Positions 36,477 through 45,730 of a stretch of DNA of 60,149 nucleotides are shown one piece after another (the stretch's first letter is position 1; each line of letters begins with the position of its first letter). The position numbers and the translations under genes are program-made. Below the pieces are notes generated by a model. That model made no database searches. It was not told the origin of the DNA and saw nothing but the letters and a program-made list of their open reading frames with translations. The DNA lies in contig JAISPL010000040.1 of assembly GCA_031274925.1 (NCBI GenBank), positions 1 to 60,149 of the forward strand, written 5' to 3'. The DNA comes from Syntrophobacterales bacterium (lineage in GTDB: Bacteria; Desulfobacterota; Syntrophorhabdia; Syntrophorhabdales; Syntrophorhabdaceae).

Positions 36477-38402
36477 ATGGCGCGTATAAATTCACCATTT
36501 GAATTGGAAGAACTCAGGAAGCAGATTCTGTCGGTAAGAGACCCGAACAAACCTTGTATCACGCTATGCGCCGGATCGGCCTGTAACGCCTCCGGTAGCA
36601 GGGAGGTTGCCAGAAGCCTTGAAGAGGAGATTCAAAAGCAGGGCTTGAGCAGTACTGTGGATATCAGGCAGACGGGTTGCCACGGATACTGCGAGCGGGG
36701 TCCCATTATTGTCGTGGGCCCCGAGAAAATATGCTATTTTCAGATAAAGCCGGAGGATATTGCTGAAATAATCACCGAGACTATCGTGAACAAGAAGGTG
36801 GTGGATCGTCTTCTTTATGTTGATCCCGCCACCAACGAGAAAATTGTCCATGAGCACGACATTCCTTTCTATAAAAACCAGGAGCGTATCGTTTTCGGCG
36901 CTAATAGCAGTGTCGATCCGAAGAGCATTGACGACTATCTGGCGATCGGGGGTTACAGTGCCCTTGCTAAAGCCCTCTCCCAGATGACCCCGGATGGGGT
37001 GTTGCAGGAAGTGAAGAAGGCAAATCTCAGGGGTCGTGGCGGTGGAGGTTTCCCTGCAGGTGTGAAATGGGAAGGGTCCCGCAATGCGCCCGGAGATATC
37101 AAGTACGTGATTGTAAATGCTGACGAGGGTGACCCAGGGGCGTACATGGATAGGTCCCTATTGGAAGGGAATCCTCATGCGGTCTTGGAAGGTCTTGCCA
37201 TTGGCGCCTATACGGTAGGCTGTTCCGAAGGTTACATCTACGTCCGGCAGGAATATCCCTTGGCCGTTGAGAACATCTTTACCGCCATCAGGCAGGCTGA
37301 AGAGTACGGTCTCTTGGGCGAGAACATCCTCGGTACAGGCTTCAGTTTCAAGGTAATCGTTCATCAAGGTGCGGGCGCTTTCGTTTGTGGTGAGTCAACT
37401 GCCCTTATGACCGCCCTTGAGGGGAGGGCCGGAGAGCCACGACCCAAGTATATCCGTTCTAACGTTGTGGGCCTCTGGGGAAGACCGAGTGTGCTCAACA
37501 ATGTGGAGACTTGGGCGAATGTTCCCCTTATTATCAATAAAGGTGCCGACTGGTTTACCAGTATCGGTACTGAGACCTCAAAAGGAACAAAAATCTTTTC
37601 CCTCGTGGGAAAGATCACCAACACGGGCCTCGTTGAAGTGCCCATGGGTACCCCAATCAAAGATATAATCTATACGATAGGCGGCGGTATTCCAGGAGGT
37701 AAGAAATTCAAGGCAGTACAGACCGGAGGACCATCCGGAGGATGCCTCCCCGAGAGCCTTCTTGATCTGCCCGTCGGTTTTGATGAGCTCACCAAGGCAG
37801 GCTCAATGATGGGTTCAGGCGGCATGATCGTAATGGATGAAGATACGTGTATGGTGGACGTTGCCCGCTACTTCCTCGACTTTCTGACCGATGAATCGTG
37901 CGGCAAGTGTGTTCCCTGTCGTGAGGGTATGAGGCAGATGTTGAAGATCCTCACAAATATTACCCAAGGCAAAGGGAGGGAAGGCGATATTGAGCTTCTT
38001 GAGGAGTTGGCCGAGACCGCCATTGAAGGAGCCCTCTGTGCATTGGGTAAAAGCTCACCAAATCCGTTTTTGAGTACCCTCAAATATTTCAGAGACGAAT
38101 ACGAAGCCCACGTGAAGGAAAAAAGATGCCCGGCACTGTCCTGTAAGGAATTGATTTCCTTCTACATTGAGCCGGAGAAGTGCAAAGCCTGTATGACCTG
38201 CGCCAGGAAATGTCCCTCGGACGCGATTATAAGCGGCAAAAACCTGATCCATATCGTTGACCAGGAGAAATGTACGAAGTGTGGAACATGCTTCGACGTA
38301 TGTCCTCCTCGTTTTCGTGCGGTGACGAAAATCTCAGGCGTGCCTGTGCCGCCCCCCATACCTGAAGAAGCGAGAACGATAGTCAGGGAGAAACAAAAAT
38401 GA
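36477..38402 (+). CDS. bamH: BamH, NuoF-like NADH-binding flavin subunit
   Basis: The 641-residue protein is a fusion: an N-terminal thioredoxin-like [2Fe-2S] domain (CAGSACNASGS, CHGYCERGP), a NuoF core with the FMN/NADH site (LRGRGGGGFPAGVKWE, VCGESTALMTALEGRAGEPR), an SLBB region, the C-terminal [4Fe-4S] motif CGKCVPCREG, and two extra ferredoxin clusters (CKACMTCARKC, CTKCGTCFDVC). This layout occurs in HydB-type subunits of bifurcating hydrogenases and in BamH. It should oxidise or reduce NAD(H) for the Bam complex. Its TGA overlaps the bamI ATG (ATGA). Confidence 0.95.
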   Translation: MARINSPFELEELRKQILSVRDPNKPCITLCAGSACNASGSREVARSLEEEIQKQGLSSTVDIRQTGCHGYCERGPIIVVGPEKICYFQIKPEDIAEIITETIVNKKVVDRLLYVDPATNEKIVHEHDIPFYKNQERIVFGANSSVDPKSIDDYLAIGGYSALAKALSQMTPDGVLQEVKKANLRGRGGGGFPAGVKWEGSRNAPGDIKYVIVNADEGDPGAYMDRSLLEGNPHAVLEGLAIGAYTVGCSEGYIYVRQEYPLAVENIFTAIRQAEEYGLLGENILGTGFSFKVIVHQGAGAFVCGESTALMTALEGRAGEPRPKYIRSNVVGLWGRPSVLNNVETWANVPLIINKGADWFTSIGTETSKGTKIFSLVGKITNTGLVEVPMGTPIKDIIYTIGGGIPGGKKFKAVQTGGPSGGCLPESLLDLPVGFDELTKAGSMMGSGGMIVMDEDTCMVDVARYFLDFLTDESCGKCVPCREGMRQMLKILTNITQGKGREGDIELLEELAETAIEGALCALGKSSPNPFLSTLKYFRDEYEAHVKEKRCPALSCKELISFYIEPEKCKACMTCARKCPSDAIISGKNLIHIVDQEKCTKCGTCFDVCPPRFRAVTKISGVPVPPPIPEEARTIVREKQK

Positions 38403-39004
38403 GTGAAATCCTCTTTGAGATTGATGGAAAACAAGTAACGGCGAAAGAGGGGATGACCCTCCTTGAAGCAGCAAAGACTGTAGGGATAAAAATACCCACC
38501 CTTTGCTACCACGAGAAGCTTGAACCCTTTGGGGGTTGCAGGCTCTGCATCGTGGAGGTGGAGAGCCGCGGGTGGACTAAACTCGCTGTCTCCTGCGTCT
38601 ACCCCGTGGAGAAAAATATTATCGTAAGAACGAGGTCCGAGAAGGTGGATAGGATCCGAAGAATGATCCTCCAACTTCTGCTTGCCCATGCCCCTGATGC
38701 TTTTGATCTTCAGGATCTGGCAAAAGAGTACGGCGCGGATAAAGACCGTTTTGAGAAGGAACCTTCTTTCTGCGTCCATTGCGGTCTCTGCGTAAGGTAT
38801 TGTGATGAAGTGAAGAAAAAGAATGCTATTGGCTTTGTTGATAGAGGTATCCGCAAAGAGATTAACTTCATCCCTGATATTGCCGCAAAGGAGTGCTGGA
38901 ATTGTAAGGAATGCTTTCCCCTCTGCCCCACCGAGGCGCTCCAGGCAGCTTTCGTGCTTGTTGAGGCCCTCGCATTTCCGGCGGCTGAAGCCGCAAAAGG
39001 ATAA
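38399..39004 (+). CDS. bamI: BamI, NuoG N-terminal-like ferredoxin subunit
   Basis: The 201-residue protein matches the N-terminal part of NuoG: a [2Fe-2S] domain (LCYHEKLEPFGGCRLC, followed by SCVYPV) and a C-terminal pair of [4Fe-4S] motifs (CVHCGLCVRYC and CWNCKECFPLC). The molybdopterin-fold part of NuoG is absent. It would connect BamH with the rest of the complex. It is the last bam gene, coupled to bamH by an ATGA overlap. Confidence 0.93.
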   Translation: MSEILFEIDGKQVTAKEGMTLLEAAKTVGIKIPTLCYHEKLEPFGGCRLCIVEVESRGWTKLAVSCVYPVEKNIIVRTRSEKVDRIRRMILQLLLAHAPDAFDLQDLAKEYGADKDRFEKEPSFCVHCGLCVRYCDEVKKKNAIGFVDRGIRKEINFIPDIAAKECWNCKECFPLCPTEALQAAFVLVEALAFPAAEAAKG

Positions 39005-39385
39005 CGTATTTATATCTCCGGACCACCAGGCCCGGATGATTCACGATGTCAGCCGATGCGGGCCGTCTACGGGCGGACCGCATGCGGGCTTACCTGCTCT
39101 GCCATTTCAAACTAATCGTGGCCGTTGATTGAATCCTGCAGGATTAGAATTGAGGTTTGTTTTCAAGGAATGCGCTGCATAGGTCTTAAGGACGGGACAT
39201 TGAGAATGGACCCCGCATTCCGGCTCCATGAGGTGAAAGCTCCACAACCGTCTTGAGGAATCAGGCAATAACGGCAGGTAGGATGAAATCGCTTGGGGTG
39301 TGAGCCGGAGAACTTGACAACCGTGATGAGGATGAGATTAACTGAGTGTATATGTCATTCAAGAACCAAGTTTTGGAGGTGAACC
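39005..39385. other. gap after the bam operon
   Basis: About 380 bases without an acceptable gene. A perfect 14-bp palindrome, AATCCTGCAGGATT (39132-39145), is the only clear structure and could be an operator. A weak promoter (TTGACA at 39314-39319) may serve the small genes that follow. No terminator with a T-run was seen after bamI, so read-through is possible. Confidence 0.45.
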
Positions 39386-39568
39386 ATGAACGAAAACGAG
39401 AAGCTGATACTGAGTGCGGCAGTTGCCTGTGATGAGAAAAAAATGCTTTCCTGTGCAAAAGCGCATAGACTGGCGCAGGAACACGAAATCTCGTTGAAAG
39501 AGATCGGTGATACGTGCAATCGTTTAGGCATCAAGATAACCGAATGCGAACTTGGTTGCTTCAAGTAA
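39386..39568 (+). CDS. 60-residue conserved-looking protein next to a MobB-like gene
   Basis: The start ATG has a strong ribosome-binding site (TTGGAGGTGAACC). The product is small and helical, with AKAHRLAQEHEISLKEIGDT followed by LGIKITECELGCFK, which looks like a short helix-turn-helix ending in a Cys-x4-Cys-type tail. I cannot name the family; I believe similar small proteins occur beside molybdenum/tungsten cofactor genes, but this is from memory. It is separated by a single base from the MobB-like gene, so the two are one unit. Confidence 0.7.
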   Translation: MNENEKLILSAAVACDEKKMLSCAKAHRLAQEHEISLKEIGDTCNRLGIKITECELGCFK

Positions 39569-39569
39569 T

Positions 39570-40004
39570 ATGAAGGTTATTGTAGTATCAGGTGCACGGT
39601 CCAATGTGGGGAAGACCCATCTTGCACATGCGCTGGAGAAACTTCTGCCTGGTGCGGTGCGGGTAAAAATTGGTCATCATGTGCGCAAAGCTGGAGGTGA
39701 TCCCAATTTCTACGGTATGGGTACGAGTTTTTCAGCCATTGCAGCAGAGCATGGGAGCGCCCGCTTTGTGATAATTGAGAGTAACCGCATACTTGAGGAG
39801 ATTACCCCGGAATGTGTGATTTACCTTTCCGCCGATAGCCCTAAACCCTCGGCTGAGATTGCAGCCAGAAAGGCGGACATTATCCGAGGGGAAGCCGTTC
39901 CGGACTCCACGATATCGGATCTCGCGAAGCGGATGGGATGCAATAAAGCAGTCATCAGGAAAATCGTGGAATTGTCGGGTGCGTCGACCATCGTTGGATA
40001 TTAA
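39570..40004 (+). CDS. MobB-like P-loop NTPase
   Basis: The 144-residue protein starts MKVIVVSGARSNVGKTHLAH, a Walker A of the MobB type, and ends with a helix-turn-helix-like segment (STISDLAKRMGCNKAVIRKI). MobB binds GTP and helps form the dinucleotide molybdenum or tungsten cofactor. I chose the ATG at 39570 because the P-loop strand then begins at residue 1; an upstream in-frame ATG at 39552 lies inside the preceding gene. The location right after the tungsten-enzyme operon suggests a role in cofactor supply for BamB. It is shorter than standard MobB and may be a divergent relative. It converges with the next gene, overlapping by 4 bp. Confidence 0.72.
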   Translation: MKVIVVSGARSNVGKTHLAHALEKLLPGAVRVKIGHHVRKAGGDPNFYGMGTSFSAIAAEHGSARFVIIESNRILEEITPECVIYLSADSPKPSAEIAARKADIIRGEAVPDSTISDLAKRMGCNKAVIRKIVELSGASTIVGY

Positions 40005-41425
40005 GGGTTTGGACTCAAGCGGTAGATTTTCACAAATTCATTGTCATCGTCGAATTTTACAACCGGTTCCATTGTATTTAGACACTCCGCGATAAACGGG
40101 TTTTCTCTCGCTATTTTCTCGTCTACTGCCGCATAGGCGACCCCTTCCATCTGGGCTTGGGCGAAAAATTCGGGGCATGTATCCACCCCTTTTGCGAGCC
40201 AGGGAAGGTAGCTCCATTTCCCCCTTGAGTAGAAAGATATAAATGGAAGTCTTGATGCCACGATTGTGTGGGGATCATGGGATAGAAGATAGAGACCTGC
40301 CTTTTTATTGAATACGCGACCTTGATCGGGTAGATTGATCCCCTGAAATAGAGAGAAGCTGATGATAATGGCTACGATGGCATAGCAGGCCTTTGTGCCG
40401 GGACGGAATCTCTGTATTACCGACTTCAGCGAAAAGAGCCCTGCTACAAAAAACGGAATAAGCAGAGGAAACAGCTCGACATAGAACCTTTTTGAGAAGG
40501 CGGACATGGCGATCATTGGCATTACGTGAAAAAGAACCAGCAAACTTATAAGTATCCGGTAATCCTTTTTGGTCCGCTTGATCCCCCATACTGCCAGTAG
40601 AGCAAACTGTGGCAGTATGCCATTAAGTAAATCAATGAAAACACTATAACTGCGTATGGCGATGCGGGAAAACCCGGCGATGGGAAGGAGATATGCGTTG
40701 GGAGAGCCGCTGGTGATACTTTGTTGTTTGGCGAGAATCGCCTTCTTACTGAACACAATGAGACCCGTTTCCAATTTCATCCAGTAAATGTATGCACCCG
40801 TAAGGACGGCAAAGGAGAGGAGAAAGAGAAAGAAGTAAAGAAATCGTTTCCTTGCAAGGAGCAAGGCGGATAGGGGAATGCAATAGATCAGATACTCCGG
40901 TCTCGTCAGATAGGTGAGCGAAAGAAAGAATCCCGAGAGCACTATATGTTTTTGATTGCCTTTGCTCCACCCTGTGTAAAATGTAAAGACTGTCACAAGA
41001 ACAAGCAATGTGGCAACCGATTCGGTGAGGACTGAAGCTGAAAACTTCACCAAATACGGATTTATGGCGACAAAAAAAGCACCGTAAAGTGCCTGAACTT
41101 CCCCTATCAGTTTTTTGCAAAAGAAAAAGGAGAGGTACACCGTGAAAAGGCCTGCTGTAAAGGAGACAACGACGGCCGCTGTCTCAAGATCGGGAATAAC
41201 GAGATGGGTGAACCCGATGAGCATAGGGTAAACGGGCGGGAAAATCCCGTTCAAGCCTTCACGGAACGCCCCGCGGGAATAGGCTTCGCCTATATTGGCA
41301 TAGAACGTTCCGTCCATATCGATGGCGGAAGTGGTGAGAACATTAAGGACTCGCAGCGCTGAGGCGAGACATAGGATGAAGAACAGGATCAGACGGGGGT
41401 TCTGGACTTGAAAGTCTGTCTCCAA
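40001..41425 (-). CDS. PMT/ArnT-like membrane glycosyltransferase (GT39-type)
   Basis: The 474-residue protein has about ten membrane segments and the GT-C feature of an acidic residue pair in the first loop (MDGTFYANIGEAYSRG), followed by FPPVYPMLIGFTHLV. These features match the dolichyl-phosphate-mannose mannosyltransferase/ArnT group, which take sugars from polyprenyl phosphates on the outer side of the inner membrane. The acceptor is unknown. It is a single gene facing the MobB-like gene, with which it shares 4 bp at the ends. Confidence 0.82.
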   Translation of the reverse strand: METDFQVQNPRLILFFILCLASALRVLNVLTTSAIDMDGTFYANIGEAYSRGAFREGLNGIFPPVYPMLIGFTHLVIPDLETAAVVVSFTAGLFTVYLSFFFCKKLIGEVQALYGAFFVAINPYLVKFSASVLTESVATLLVLVTVFTFYTGWSKGNQKHIVLSGFFLSLTYLTRPEYLIYCIPLSALLLARKRFLYFFLFLLSFAVLTGAYIYWMKLETGLIVFSKKAILAKQQSITSGSPNAYLLPIAGFSRIAIRSYSVFIDLLNGILPQFALLAVWGIKRTKKDYRILISLLVLFHVMPMIAMSAFSKRFYVELFPLLIPFFVAGLFSLKSVIQRFRPGTKACYAIVAIIISFSLFQGINLPDQGRVFNKKAGLYLLSHDPHTIVASRLPFISFYSRGKWSYLPWLAKGVDTCPEFFAQAQMEGVAYAAVDEKIARENPFIAECLNTMEPVVKFDDDNEFVKIYRLSPNP

Positions 41426-41760
41426 CCTCAGCCATGGATATATTGCTTTCCGAAGTGTATCGATCGCTATTCCCTCCTACCGTATATTATGGAATGCGGA
41501 GAGCCGATCTTTGTTGATGCTGACAGATTCCTCTTTATTCATATTCTTAAAGGCCTGAAACGCTGCCGTGGATAATGCTGTAGAACATGGTTCATATCAT
41601 ACCATTTTTGAAAGTCCTTGGGAAGCTTAGATTCTATGCGGAGTTCGTAGCGTGACTCTTTCACGGAATGAGAACGGACTATGGCTGCTATTGACAGGCA
41701 GGGTCGCCTTTGAGTATATTCTGACTTATTATCCGCACTGTTTATTAGTGAGGTGGTATT
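41426..41760. other. gap between divergent genes
   Basis: About 335 bases between the divergent glycosyltransferase and methyltransferase genes. It presumably holds both promoters, but I found no box pair good enough to mark, and no other structure. Confidence 0.4.
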
Positions 41761-42453
41761 ATGTATGATGCTTCGGGAGGGAAGAATTTGAGGGGGATAA
41801 AGATTTATGCGCTCGGTCTTGCAAAGAGAGCCCTGGAAAAGGGTCTCGGTAAGTTTGGCTATGGGATTACCAAGATTGACAGGTGTGCCCTTGCGGCACG
41901 GCATGCAGGTCTCAACAACCTCGCCGGTAACAACAAGAGGATACATTATGCGTGCGGATTCCAAATGTTCAAAGGATGGCTCAATGTCGATGCTGAGTTG
42001 CTCTTTAAGACCAAGCCCGGATTTCTTTGCGAGACAGTAAATCTAGTGGGTCCTCACCCTTTCCCCGATAACTGGTTTGACTACGGCTTCTGCGAAGACT
42101 TTTTAGAACATCTGAATCAGAGCGATTCCATGATTTTTCTCTCCGAAACGTATAGGACATTTAAGCCCGGAGGAGTCCTCAGGCTTTCCTTCCCAGGGCT
42201 TGAAGGGGTTCTGGAGAGGCACTATCAGGGACAGACGTACGAGGCGTATAGAAAAGGCAAAACTGAAGCCTACACGTCGTGGAACCATGTGCATTTCTAT
42301 TCCAGGGAGGAATTGATCCTAGTATGCAGGCACATAGGCTTCATGGATATCAAGTTCGTGAGTTACGGCGAATCTGCCCATGAACCTTTAAGGGACCTTG
42401 ATCATAGAGAAGAACAGAAAGACTTGAATATCTACGTTGAGTTGACGAAATAA
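41761..42453 (+). CDS. SAM-dependent methyltransferase-like protein (type 11 group)
   Basis: The 230-residue protein has a class I methyltransferase layout: RIHYACGFQMFKGWLNVDAE replaces the common LxxGCGxxxxxGWxNvD, then FPDNWFDYGFCEDFLEHL (the usual F..V..S.vlEHl block) and TFKPGGVLRLSFPG (motif III). The Gly-rich SAM loop is weakened to ACG, so SAM binding is likely but not certain. Such proteins often sit in polysaccharide gene clusters. ATG behind GAGGTGG. Substrate unknown. Confidence 0.75.
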   Translation: MYDASGGKNLRGIKIYALGLAKRALEKGLGKFGYGITKIDRCALAARHAGLNNLAGNNKRIHYACGFQMFKGWLNVDAELLFKTKPGFLCETVNLVGPHPFPDNWFDYGFCEDFLEHLNQSDSMIFLSETYRTFKPGGVLRLSFPGLEGVLERHYQGQTYEAYRKGKTEAYTSWNHVHFYSREELILVCRHIGFMDIKFVSYGESAHEPLRDLDHREEQKDLNIYVELTK

Positions 42454-43042
42454 TTTTCCTCCGACTTAACAGCGACATTATTTAAGGAAGTCTTAATGCA
42501 CCCCGCAAACCCATAAACTTCGAGAGACTTGTACTCTTACTCCATGCTGACATACCACTATTGAGACGGCAAGGATGCCGTAGCGCTCCGTGCGGCATGA
42601 CGACAGTCTTGAGCGAATAGTGAAAACAAGAATAAATTGAGACTGCTGCAATTTTCTTTGGAAAGGAAGCCCGGCATCACTGCATACGAACTCTCGTTTC
42701 GTCTATTACGGCATGCTGTGTGCATTCCTGACGGGCGGTCCTCACCCACGAAGACGGTAAGTTTCGTGACGTTATGGATAAGACTTTCATTGGATGTAGC
42801 CTAAGGTATAGGCCATCATGGAGAGGCTTCCAAATGTTTTTCCATAACGAATACGCATCCTCAAGACCCAACGCTCCTTACGCGCCATTGCCGTTCCCAT
42901 CCCTTTTCTATTGAAATATTTGAAATCATATGGTAATTATTCCTAGAAATCAAATTTACACGTCCTTCAATTGGCCATAGGGTGCAGGCAATCTGTCTAT
43001 TGTCAAAAGGCGAAGGGCGGAAGAATAAAACTAGGAGGTCTC
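42454..43042. other. gap upstream of rpsB
   Basis: About 590 bases without an acceptable gene. The last 130 bases are AT-rich and hold the likely promoter of the rpsB operon. No leader hairpin or S2 autoregulatory structure could be assigned by eye. Confidence 0.45.
42911..42939 (+). promoter_or_regulatory. predicted promoter of the rpsB operon
   Basis: TTGAAA (42911-42916), a 17-bp spacer and TAATTA (42934-42939) lie about 105 bp before the rpsB ATG. The boxes are fair, not perfect. Confidence 0.35.
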
Positions 43043-43834
43043 ATGTCTAATCTTACCATCAAACAATTACTCGAGGCAGGCGTGCACTTTGGGCACCAGA
43101 CTAAGCGCTGGAACCCCAAGATGAAACCGTACATCTTCGGCGCCAGGAACGGCATCTATATCATCGACTTGCAGAGGACGCTAAAAATGTTCAAGGAAGC
43201 GTACAACTTCGTAAAAGAGGTAGCCGCCAGGAATGAATATGTCCTTTTTGTGGGTACAAAGAAGCAGGCCCAGGAAGCCATATCCGAGGAAGCAAAGAGA
43301 TGCGGGGCGTTCCATGTCAGAGTAAGATGGCTTGGAGGTACCCTTACAAACTTCCAGACAATCGAAAAAAGTCTTGACAGGCTGAGGAAATATGAGGAAC
43401 TGAAAGAAAGCGATATTTACAAAGTGCTTCCCAAGAAGGAGGCTATCGGTATAGAGAAGGAGCGGCAGAAACTAGAAAAGAACATAGGCGGCATCAAAGG
43501 CATGGACCGGCTTCCCGGGGTAATTTACATCGTGGATCCCAAGAAAGAATACATTGCAGTAAATGAAGCGAAGAAACTGGGGATACCGACAGTCGGCATA
43601 GTCGACACCAATTGCGATCCCGATGATATTGACTACATCATCCCCGGAAACGACGATGCCATAAGGGCAATAAAACTGATTACCTCAAAGATTGCTGATG
43701 CGGTCCTTGAAGGAAAGGCACTATATATTGAGGAGTTCCAGGCGAAGGAGGAAGGAGGCGAGGAGCCGAAGCCCTTCGTAGACGAGAGCATACTTGAAGA
43801 AAAATATGACGATCACACGAACAGTGGCAATTAG
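43043..43834 (+). CDS. rpsB: 30S ribosomal protein S2
   Basis: The 263-residue protein has the S2 signatures [48 protein letters not shown] and [20 protein letters not shown]. The ATG at 43043 has the ribosome-binding site AGGAGG; the longer frame upstream lacks one and does not match the family. It is the first gene of a nine-gene housekeeping unit. The acidic tail ([16 protein letters not shown]) is normal variation. Confidence 0.98.
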   Translation: MSNLTIKQLLEAGVHFGHQTKRWNPKMKPYIFGARNGIYIIDLQRTLKMFKEAYNFVKEVAARNEYVLFVGTKKQAQEAISEEAKRCGAFHVRVRWLGGTLTNFQTIEKSLDRLRKYEELKESDIYKVLPKKEAIGIEKERQKLEKNIGGIKGMDRLPGVIYIVDPKKEYIAVNEAKKLGIPTVGIVDTNCDPDDIDYIIPGNDDAIRAIKLITSKIADAVLEGKALYIEEFQAKEEGGEEPKPFVDESILEEKYDDHTNSGN

Positions 43835-43848
43835 TGAGGAGGACACAA

Positions 43849-44454
43849 ATGGAAATCACTGCGGAACTTGTGAAGAAACTAAGAGAAAAGACAGGCGTAG
43901 GACTCATGGACTGCAAAGAGGCATTGAAAAATGCCCAAGGCGACATGGATAAGGCCATTGAGTATTTGAGGGAAAAAGGACTTGCTAAACTGCAGAAACG
44001 AATGGGAAGAGTCGCCTCTGAAGGTATAATTGCATCCTATATCCATACAGGCGGCAAGATAGGTGTTATGGTCGAAGTAAACTGCGAAACGGATTTTGTG
44101 GCAAATACCCCACAATTTCAGGAATTTGCGAAAGATCTGGCCATGCAGGTCGCCGCATCCAATCCCACGTACGTAAGAAGGGAAGATGTACCAGAAGAAG
44201 CAAAAGAGAAAGAGAAACATATTTACCGGGTCCAAGCCATTGAGTCAGGGAAACCGGAGAAGATTGTTGACAAGATCGCCGAAGGAAAAATGGAAAAGTA
44301 TTTTCAGGAAGTATGCCTTATCGAGCAGGCCTTCATAAAGAATCCTGATGTTACGATCAAAGACCTTCTGGAAGAGCTCATTGTAAAGATGGGCGAGAAG
44401 ATTATTGTCAACAGGTTCGTAAGATTTCAGCTTGGCGAGACGCTCGCCGCCTAA
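43849..44454 (+). CDS. tsf: elongation factor Ts (short form)
   Basis: The 201-residue protein regenerates EF-Tu-GTP by nucleotide exchange. It shows VKKLREKTGVGLMDCKEALK at the N-terminus and EVNCETDFVANTPQFQEF in the core. It is the short form with a single core subdomain, as in Thermus, instead of the near 280-residue E. coli type. The ATG at 43849 sits after GAGGAGGACACAA, 14 bp after the rpsB stop. Confidence 0.97.
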   Translation: MEITAELVKKLREKTGVGLMDCKEALKNAQGDMDKAIEYLREKGLAKLQKRMGRVASEGIIASYIHTGGKIGVMVEVNCETDFVANTPQFQEFAKDLAMQVAASNPTYVRREDVPEEAKEKEKHIYRVQAIESGKPEKIVDKIAEGKMEKYFQEVCLIEQAFIKNPDVTIKDLLEELIVKMGEKIIVNRFVRFQLGETLAA

Positions 44455-44458
44455 TAGT

Positions 44459-45163
44459 ATGAAGTATAAAAAAATTCTCCTAAAGCTGAGCGGAGAAGCC
44501 CTGATGGGTACTAAAGGACACGGGTTGGACCCTGATACCCTTTCAGCTGTCGCATCCGAGATTAGAGGAATAAAGGACCTTGGATGCGAGATTGCCGTGG
44601 TAGTGGGCGCAGGCAACATTATGAGGGGCGTCAAAGCGGAGACGCAGGGCATAGACCGGGTAACCGGGGATTATATGGGTATGATAGCCACGGTAATAAA
44701 TGCCCTTGCTCTCCAAGCTGCCTTCGAAAATGCGGGTATGCCGTCTTTGGTCCAGAGCGCAATCAGAATGGAAGGGATTGCGGAGCCGTACGTGAGGCGA
44801 AAGGCGATCTCACATCTTGCATTAGGTCAGATCGTCATATTCGCGGGCGGCACAGGAAATCCTTACTTTACCACCGATACGGCGGCAGCTCTCCGGGCGG
44901 TGGAGATTAAGGCTGATGTGATGTGCAAGGCCACTAAAGTTGACGGTATTTTCGACAAGGACCCGGAGATCCACAAAGATGCCGTGTTCCTGCCTGAGGT
45001 CACCTATATGGAAGCCATTGACAAAAACCTCGGGGTGATGGATGTAACCGCGATTACCCTTTGCAGGAATCACAAACTCCCGATCATTGTGTTTAATATA
45101 AGAGGGGAAAACATGAAGAAAGCGGTTATGGGGGAGCCCGTCGGGACTATCGTGAGGAGGTAA
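44459..45163 (+). CDS. pyrH: UMP kinase
   Basis: The 234-residue bacterial UMP kinase (amino-acid-kinase fold) converts UMP to UDP. Signatures are YKKILLKLSGEALMG, VVVGAGNIMRG, GTGNPYFTTDTAAALRA and KVDGIFDKDP. The start at 44459 lies 4 bp after the tsf stop. With pyrF elsewhere in the window it belongs to pyrimidine metabolism; the tsf-pyrH-frr order is widely conserved. Confidence 0.98.
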   Translation: MKYKKILLKLSGEALMGTKGHGLDPDTLSAVASEIRGIKDLGCEIAVVVGAGNIMRGVKAETQGIDRVTGDYMGMIATVINALALQAAFENAGMPSLVQSAIRMEGIAEPYVRRKAISHLALGQIVIFAGGTGNPYFTTDTAAALRAVEIKADVMCKATKVDGIFDKDPEIHKDAVFLPEVTYMEAIDKNLGVMDVTAITLCRNHKLPIIVFNIRGENMKKAVMGEPVGTIVRR

Positions 45164-45164
45164 T

Positions 45165-45722
45165 ATGAAAAGCCAGGTTATGGAGGAACTTGAGGACAAG
45201 TTGAGGAAATCGCTTATCACTCTCCAAAAAGATATGTCCAAACTGAGAACAGGGGTAGCCTCCGTTACTCTGCTTGAAGATATCAAGGTCAGTTATTATA
45301 ACCAGCCGACGCCCCTTAACCAAGTGGCAACTATCGGGGTGCAAGACAGCAGGACGATCACCATACAACCGTGGGATAACTCGGCAATCAGCGAAATAGA
45401 GAAAGCGATCCAGAAATCGGACCTCGGGGTAACTCCCATGTCAGACGGCAAAACCATCCGGCTTTCTTTCCCCAAACTTACCGAGGAACGAAGAAAAGAG
45501 TTGACCAAACTTGGAAGCAAGATGCTGGAAAGCATGCGGGTGGCAATGAGGAACGTGAGGAGGGAGATTAACGAGAAGATAAAGAAGTTGGAAAAAGATA
45601 AACTGATCTCAAAAGATGATCTTCATAAAGACCAGGAAGACGTTCAGAAACTGACCGACAGATATATAGAGATGGCGGAGAAGGCGTATTCGGAAAAGGA
45701 AAAAGAGATTCTGGAGATCTGA
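45165..45722 (+). CDS. frr: ribosome recycling factor
   Basis: The 185-residue RRF splits post-termination ribosomes with EF-G. Family blocks are LRTGVASVTLLEDIKVSYY, QPWDNSAISEIEKAIQKSDL and VRREINEKIKKLEKDKLISK, which cover the two domains. The gene starts 1 bp after the pyrH stop, so it is tightly coupled. Confidence 0.98.
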   Translation: MKSQVMEELEDKLRKSLITLQKDMSKLRTGVASVTLLEDIKVSYYNQPTPLNQVATIGVQDSRTITIQPWDNSAISEIEKAIQKSDLGVTPMSDGKTIRLSFPKLTEERRKELTKLGSKMLESMRVAMRNVRREINEKIKKLEKDKLISKDDLHKDQEDVQKLTDRYIEMAEKAYSEKEKEILEI

Positions 45723-45730
45723 CGCAAGGC

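Noticed and set aside
39150-39385. A molybdenum/tungsten cofactor riboswitch before the MobB-like unit
   Set aside because: Some GC-rich pairing is present, but I could not fit the known Moco consensus, so a covariance-model search would be required before claiming it.
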